This document shows positions 57,001-64,000 of a DNA stretch of 64,000 bases, in pieces. How positions within the stretch are numbered: the stretch's first letter is position 1; every line of letters begins with the position of its first letter. The DNA comes from Protonemura montana (Eukaryota > Arthropoda > Insecta > Plecoptera > Nemouridae). The stretch spans positions 29,102,651 through 29,166,650 of the forward strand of contig OX387603.1 of NCBI GenBank assembly GCA_947568835.1, given 5' to 3'. The notes beneath the pieces are model-generated. The model ran no database searches and was not told the DNA's origin. It saw only the letters and a program-made list of their open reading frames with translations. A program made the position numbers and the translations under genes.

Positions 57001-60000
57001 CTAGAAGCTCCAGACACTGCTTCGCTAGCTTGGTGCTCCAGACACTATGCCTCGCAAACCGGGCGCTCCAGACCGTCTGCCTCGCTAGCCAGACGCTCAA
57101 AAAACTCTGCCATAGTAGCTAGACGCTCTAGACACTGTGCCTTGCTAACCAGACGTTCTAGACACTCTGCCTCACTACCCAGACGCTCCAGACACTCTGC
57201 CTCGCTAGCCAGACACACCAGGAACTCTGCCTCGCTAGCCAGACGTTCTAGACATTCTGCCTCGGTAGCCAAACGCTCCAGACACTCTGCTTCGCTAGCT
57301 TGGTGCTCCAGACACTCTGCTTCGCAAGCCGGACGCTCTCGACACTGCTAGGCTAGCAAGACGCTCCAGGCACTCTGCCATGCTGGCCAGTCGCTCAAGA
57401 CACTCTGCCTCGCTAGCCAGACGCCCTAGACACTCTGCCCCACTACCCAGGCGCTCCAGAAACTCTGCCTCGCAACCGGAAGCTTTAGACACTCTGCCTC
57501 GCAAGTAGGGCGCTCCAGACACTCTGCTTAGCTAGCAAGACGCTCCAGGCACTCTGCCATGCTGGCCAGTCGCTCCAGACACTCTGCCTCACTAGCCAGA
57601 CGCCCTAGACACTGCCCCGCTACCCAGACGCCCCAGACACTCTGCCTCGCAAGCCGGGCGCTCCAGACACTCTGCCTTAGTAGCCAGACGCCCAAGACAC
57701 TCTGCCTTGCTTCCCAGATGCTACAGACACACTACCTCGCAAGCCAGACGCTCCAGACACTCTGCCTTAGTAGCCAGGCGCTCCAGACACTCTGCTTCGC
57801 TAGTCAGACGCCTAAGACACTCTGCCTCGCTACCTAGACGCTCCAGACACTCTGCCTCGCAACCGGGCGCTTCTGACACTCTGCCTCGCAAGCCGGGCGC
57901 TCCAGACACTGCTTAGCTAGCAAGACGCTATAGGCACTCTGCCATGCTGGCAAGTCGCTCCAGATACTCTGCCTCGCTAGCCATACGCCCTACACACTCT
58001 GCCCCGCTACCTAGACTCTCCAGACACTCTGCCTCGCAAGCCGGGCGCTCCAAACACTCTTCCTTGCTAGCCAGTCGCTCCGGACACTCTGCATCCGTAG
58101 TAACACGCTCATCCCTTCTGCTTTGCTAGCGAGTCGCTCCAGACACTCTGCTTTGTTGCCAGCCGCTCCAGACACTCTGCCTCGCTAGCAAGACGTTTCA
58201 GAAACTCTGCTTCGCTACCCAGTCGCTCCAGACACTCTGCCTCCCAAGCCGGCCTCTCAAGACACTCTCCCACGCTAGCCAGACGCCCCAGACACTCTGC
58301 CTTGCTACCCAGACGCTCTTGACAATCTGCCTCGCAAGCCAGACGCTCCAGTCACTCTGCCATGCTGGCCAAACGCTCCAGACTTTCTGCATCGCAAGCC
58401 AGACGCTCCAGACACTCTGCCTTAGTAGCCAGACGCTCCAGACACTCTGCCTTAGTAGCCAGACGCTCCAGACACTCTGCTTCGCTAGCCAGATGCTCCA
58501 GAAACTCTGCCTCACTTTCCAGACGCCTCAGACACTCTGCCTCGCTACCCAGACGCTCCAGAGACTCTGCCTCGCAACCGGGCGCTTCAGACACTCTGCC
58601 TCGCAAGCCGCGTGCTCCAGACACTCTGCTTAGCTAGCAAGACGCTCCAGACACTTTGCCTCGCTAGCCAGACGCCCTAGACACTCTGCCTCGCTACCCA
58701 GACGCTCCAGACACTCTGCCTCGAAAGCCGGGCGCTCGAGACACTCTTCCTCGCTAGCCAGACGCTCCAGACACTCTGCCTTAGTAGCCAGACGCTCCAG
58801 ACACTCTGCTTAAGTAGCCAGACAATCCAGAGACTCTGGCTCTCTAGCTAGACGATCCAGACTCTCTGCTTTGTTAGCTAGACGCTCCAGACACTCTGGC
58901 ATACTAGCCAGACACTTCAGACGGTCTGATGTTCTTGCCAGATGCTCCGGACACTGCCTCACTAACCAGACGCTCAAAACACTCTTCCTTGCTAGCCGGT
59001 CGCTCTAGACACTCTTACTCCGTAGTAACACGCTCTTGACACTCAGCCTTGCAAGCCAGACGCTCCAAACACTCTGCCATAGTAGCCAGACGCTCCAGAC
59101 GATCTGCCTCGCTAACCAGACGCACCAGACACTCTGCCTCACACACATGGCGCTCTAGACACTCTGCCTTGCTAGCCGGACGCTTAAAACACTCTGCAAT
59201 AGTAGCCAGACGCGACAGACACTCTGCCATGCGAGCCAGACGCACCAGATAATCTGCCTCGCTAGCAATCCGCTCCAGAAACTCAGCTTCGCTAGCCAGA
59301 CGCTCCAGACACTCTGCCTCGCTACCCCGACTCTTAAGACACTCTGCCTCGCAAACCGGGCGCTCCAGTTACTCTGCATCGCTAGCCAGACGCTAAAAAA
59401 CACTCTGCCTCGCTACCCCGACTTTTAAGACACTCTGCCTTGCAAACCGGGTGCTATAGACACTCTGCCTCGATAGCCAGACGCTCAAAACACTCTGCCA
59501 TAGTAGCCAGACGCTCTAGACATTCTCCCTAGCGAGCCAGACGTTTCAGAAACTCTGCCTCGATAGCCAGACGCTCCAGACAATCTGCATCGCTAACCAG
59601 ACGCTCCAGGAACTCTTCGTCACTAGCCAGGCGTTTCAGACAATCTACCTCCGTAGAAACACGCACCAGACAGTCTGCTTCGCTTGCCAGACGCTCCAGA
59701 CACTCTTCCTTGCTAACCAGACGCTCAATACACTCCCCTTCAATAGCAAGAAAATTCAGACACTCTGCCTCGGTAGTAACACGCTCCAAACACACCGCTT
59801 TTCTATCTAGACGCTCCAGACACTCTGCCATGCTATCCAGACGCTCAAGACACTCTGCCCCTCTAGCCAGACGCTCCAGAAACTCTGCTTCGCTAGTCAG
59901 TCTCTCCAGACACTCTGCTTCGCTAGCTAGGTGCTCCAGACACTCTGCCTCGCTACCCCGACTCTTAAGACACTCTGACTCGCCAGCCAGACGCTCCAGA

Positions 60001-63000
60001 CACTCTGCCTCGCTAGCTAGTCGCTCAAAACACTCTGGCTCGCTTGCCCGACGCCCTTGACACTTTGCCTCGCTACCACGACGCTCCAGACACTCTGCTT
60101 TGCAAACCGGGTGCTCCAGACAATCTGATTTGCTAGCAAGACGCTCAAAACACTCTGCCTCGCTAGCCAGACGCTCAAAAAACTCTGCCAGGCTACCTAG
60201 ACGCTCAAGACACTCTGCCACGATAGCCAGACACTTTCCAGGAACTCTGCCTCGCTAGCCAGTTGCTCCAGACACCCTGCCTCACTAGCCAGACGCTCCA
60301 GAGACTCTGCCTCGCTACCCCGACTCTTAAGACACTCTGCCTCGCAAACCGGGCGCTCCTGACACTCTGCATCGCTAGCCAGACGCTAAAAAACACTCTG
60401 CCTCGCTACCCCGACTTTTAAAACACTCTGCCTCGCAAACCGGGTGCTATAGACACTCTGCCTCGATAGCCAGACGCTTAAAACACTCTGCCAAAGTAGC
60501 CAGACGCTCTAGACATTCTCCCTAGCGAGCCAGACGTTTCAGAAACTCTGCCTCGATAGCCAGAAGCTCCAGACACTCTGCCTCAGAAGCCGGGCACTCA
60601 AGACACTCTGCCTAACTAGTCAGACGCTCCAGACACTCTGCCATAATATTAAGACGCTCCAGACACTCTCCTCGCTAACCAGACGCTCCAGACAGTCTGC
60701 TTCGCTAGCCAGACGCTCCAGACAATCTGCATCGCTAACCAGACGCTCCAGGAATTCTTCGTCACTAGCCAGGCGTTTCAGACAATCTACCTCCGTAGAA
60801 ACACGCACCAGACAGTCTGCTTCGCTTGCCAGACGCTCCAGACACTCTTCCTTGCTAACCAGACGCTCAATACACTCCCCTTCAATAGCAAGAAAATTCA
60901 GACACTCTGCCTCGGTAGTAACACGCTCCAAACACACCGCTTTTCTATCTAGACGCTCAAAACACTCTGCCAGGCTACCTAGACGCTCAAGACACTCTGC
61001 CTCGATAGCCAGACACTTTCCAGGAACTCTGCCTCGCTAGCCAGTTGCTCCAGACACCCTGCCTCACTAGCCAGACGCTCCAGACACTCTGCCTCGCTAC
61101 CCCGACTCTTAAGACACTCTGCCTCGCAAACCGGGCGCTCCAGACACTCTGCATCGCTAGCCAGACGCTAAAAAACACTCTGCCTCGCTACCCCGACTTT
61201 TAAGACACTCTGCCTCGCAAACCGGGTGCTATAGACACTCTGCCTCGAAAGCCAGACGCTCAAAACACTCCGCCATAGTAGCCAGACGCTCTAGACATTA
61301 TCCCTAGCGAGCCAGACGTTTCAGAAACTCTGCCTCGATAGCCAGGCGCTCCAGACACTCTTCCTTGATCGCCAGTCAATCATGACACTATGCCTCGCAA
61401 GCCGGGCTCTCCAGACACTCTGCCTCACTAGCCAGACGCTCCAGACACTCTGCCATGCTATCCAGACGCTCCAGACACTCTGCCCATCCAGCCAGAGGTT
61501 CCAGAAACTCACTCTGCCCCGCTAGCTTAGTGCTCCTGACACTCTGCATCGCTAGCCAGAAGCTCCAGACACTCTGCTTCGCTAGCTTGGTGCTCCAGAC
61601 ACTATGCCTCGCAAACCGGGCGCTCCAGACCGTCTGCCTCGCTAGCCAGACGCTCAAAAAACTCTGCCATAGTAGCTAGACGCTTTAGACACTGTGCCTT
61701 GCTAACCAGACGTTCTAGACACTCTGCCTCACTACCCAGACGCTCCAGACACTCTGCCTCGCTAGCCAGACACACCAGGAACTCTGCCTCGCTAGCCAGA
61801 CGCCCCAGACACTTTGCCTTGCTACCCAGACGCTCCAGACAATCTGCCTCGCAAGCCAGACGCTCCAGTCACTCTGCCATGCTGGCCAATCGCTCCAGAC
61901 ACTCTGCTTCGCTAGCCAGACGCTCCAGACATTCTACATAGCTACCAAGACGCTTCAGACACGCTGCCTCTTAAACCAGGCACTCCAAGCTCTCTGCCTC
62001 GCTAGCAAAACGCCCCAGACACTCTGCCTTGCTTCCCAGATGCTCCAGACACTCTGCCTCGCAAGCCAGACGCTCCAGACATTCTGCCTTAGAAGCCAGA
62101 TGCTCCAGACTCTCTGCTTCGCTAGCCAGACGCTCCAGAAACTCTGCCTCGCAACCGGGCGCTTCAGACACTCTGCCTTGCAAGCCGGGCGCTCCAGACA
62201 CTCTGATTAGCAAGCAAGACGCTCCAGGCACTCTGCCATGCTGGCCAGTCGCTCCAGACACTCTGCCTCGCTAGCCAGACGCACTAGACACTCTGCCCCG
62301 CTACCCAGACGCTCCAGACACACTGCCTCGCTAGCCAGACGCTCCAGACACTCTGCCTCGCTAGCCAGAAACTCCAGACACTCTGCCACGCTAGCCAGTC
62401 GCTCCAGACACTCTGCCAAGCTACCAAGACGCTCCAGACACGCTGCCTCGCAAGCCGGGCACTTCAGACTCTCTGCCTTGCTAGCCAGACACCCTAGACA
62501 CTCTGCCTTGCTTCCCGGACGCTCCAGACACTCTGGCTCGCAAGCCGGGCACACCAGACACTCTGCCTCTCAGGCCGGGCGCTCCAGACACTCTGCTTAG
62601 CAAGCAAGACGCTCCAGGCACTCTGCCATGCTAGCCAGTTGCTCGAGACACTCTGTTTCGCTAGCCAGAAGCCCTAGACACTCAGACCCGCTACCCAGCC
62701 GCTACAGACACTCTGCCTCGCAAGCCGGGCGCTCCAGACACTCTACCTCGCTGGCCAGACGCTCCAGACACTCTGCTTCGCTAGCCAAACGCTACAGACA
62801 CTCTGCCCCTCAAGCCGGGCGCTCCAGACACTTTGCCACGCTAGTCAGGCGTTCCAGTCACTCTTCCTTGCTGGCCACACGCTCCATACACTCTCGTTTA
62901 ATAGCAAGACGCTCCAGACACTCTCCCTCGGTACCAAGACGCTCCAGACACGTTGCCTGGCAAGCCGGGCTCTCCAAACACTCTGCCTCGCTAGCCAGAA

Positions 63001-64000
63001 GCCCCAGACACTTTGCCTTGCTACCCAGACGCTCCAGACAATCTGCCTCGCAAGCCCTACGCTCCAGACACTGTGCATAGCTATCAAGACGCTCCAGGCA
63101 CTCTGCCATGCTGGCCAGTCGCTCCAGACACTCTGCCTCGCTAGCCAGACGCCCTAGACAATCTGTTCCGCTACCCAGACGCTCCAGACACTCTGCCTTA
63201 GTAGCCAGACGCTCCACACACTCTTCCTCGCTAGCCAGACGCTCCAGACGCTCTGCTTCGCTAGACAGACGCTCCAGAAACTTTGCCTCGCTAGCAGGAC
63301 GCCGCAAACACTCTGCCTCGCTAGCCAGACGCTCCAGACACTGCCTCACTAGCCAGAAACTCCAGACACTCTGCCACGCTAGCCAGTCGCTCCAGACACT
63401 CTGCCTAGCTATCAAGACGCTCCAGACACTCTGCCTTGCTTCCCGGACGCTCCAGACACTCTGCCTCGCTAGCCAGACGTTCCAGACACTCTGCTTCGCT
63501 AGCCAGACGCTCGAGAAACTTTGCCTCGCTAGCCAGACGCCTCAGACACTCTGCCTTGCTACCCAGTCGCTCCTGACAATCTGCCTCGCAAGCCGGGCGC
63601 TCCTGACACTCTGCCTCGCTAGCCAGACGCTCCAGACACTCTGCCTTAGTAGCCAGATGCTCCAGACACACTTTCTCGCTAGCCAGACGCTCCAGACACT
63701 CTGCTTTGCTAGCCAGACGCTCCAGATATTTTGCCTCGCTAGCCAGACTCCTCAGACACTCTGCCTTGCTACCTAGTCGCTCCGGACACTCTGCCTTGCT
63801 TCCCAGATACTCCAGACACTCTGCCTCGGAAGCCAGACGCTTCAGACTCTCTGCATTAGCAGCCAGACGCCCCAAACACTTTGCCTTGCTACCCAGACGC
63901 TCCAGACAATCTGCCTCGCAAGCCGGGCACTCCAGACACTCTGCCTCGAACGCCGGGCGCTCCAGACACACTGCTTAGCAAGCAAGACGCCCCAGACACT
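54086..64000. repeat. 30-bp satellite, about 330 copies, runs off window end
   Basis: The consensus unit reads CCAGACGCTCCAGACACTCT then GCCTCGCTAG. Copies diverge by roughly 10-20%, with occasional small insertions and deletions, so the array is older than the intronic ones. Blocks of many units are duplicated: 56786-57241 with 61341-61800, about 56025-56440 with 58891-59240, and 59530-59815 with 60670-60955. As 30 is a multiple of three, 10-residue repeats (for example SEAECLERLA on minus, ARRSRHSASL on plus) appear in several frames at once. Frame changes keep breaking them, so coding is unlikely. Confidence 0.95.

Overview
The window is nuclear DNA from an animal, most likely an invertebrate and perhaps an arthropod. 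The evidence is intron-split genes with GT-AG junctions, metazoan protein families, Pol III-type SINEs and animal-type transposons. I cannot name the species. Three protein genes are secure. A nine-finger zinc-finger gene lies on the minus strand (5471-8314). Head-to-head with it is CCT8, the theta subunit of the TRiC/CCT chaperonin (9647-16200, 8 exons, 545 aa). The third is a two-kinase-domain ribosomal S6 kinase, RSK/RPS6KA (17327-42789, 15 exons, 766 aa). All exon phases of CCT8 and RSK join without conflict. A fourth, less certain minus-strand gene (46973-49339) would encode a Thr/Pro-rich protein ending in 9-residue repeats, and it has a tandemly duplicated exon.

Layout. 1-3840 is a transposon-rich segment: a 36-bp minisatellite, a tRNA-type SINE, a 5S-rRNA-type SINE, U2-snRNA-like fragments on both sides of a LINE 3' end, and a 401-bp MITE with 7-bp target duplications. 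3841-9646 holds the zinc-finger gene and the space it shares with CCT8. 9647-42789 holds CCT8 and RSK. Several of their introns are almost entirely tandem arrays: a 38-bp unit in CCT8, and 47-, 52-, 46-, 29-, 91- and 114-bp units in RSK. 42790-54000 carries further arrays (148, 27 and 25 bp), the Thr/Pro-rich gene, another 5S SINE with 9-bp target duplications, a LINE remnant and a broken Polinton capsid segment. 54086 to the end is one 30-bp satellite of roughly 330 units.

The main pattern is that four unrelated mobile-element families here have each had one part turned into a local tandem array. A 5S-derived SINE expanded its 91-bp Pol III control segment. A tRNA-derived SINE expanded 52 bp of its head. 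A MITE expanded the outer 47 bp of its terminal inverted repeat. A LINE expanded 74 bp coding for the end of its ORF. Single or unexpanded copies of the 5S SINE, tRNA SINE and MITE also lie in the window, so the parent of each array can be read directly. A 1951-bp TTAA-flanked insertion splits the MITE-derived array exactly in phase.

Function. CCT8 and RSK are housekeeping and signalling genes with intact key motifs. The arrays sit within tens of bases of their splice sites without disturbing the coding frame.
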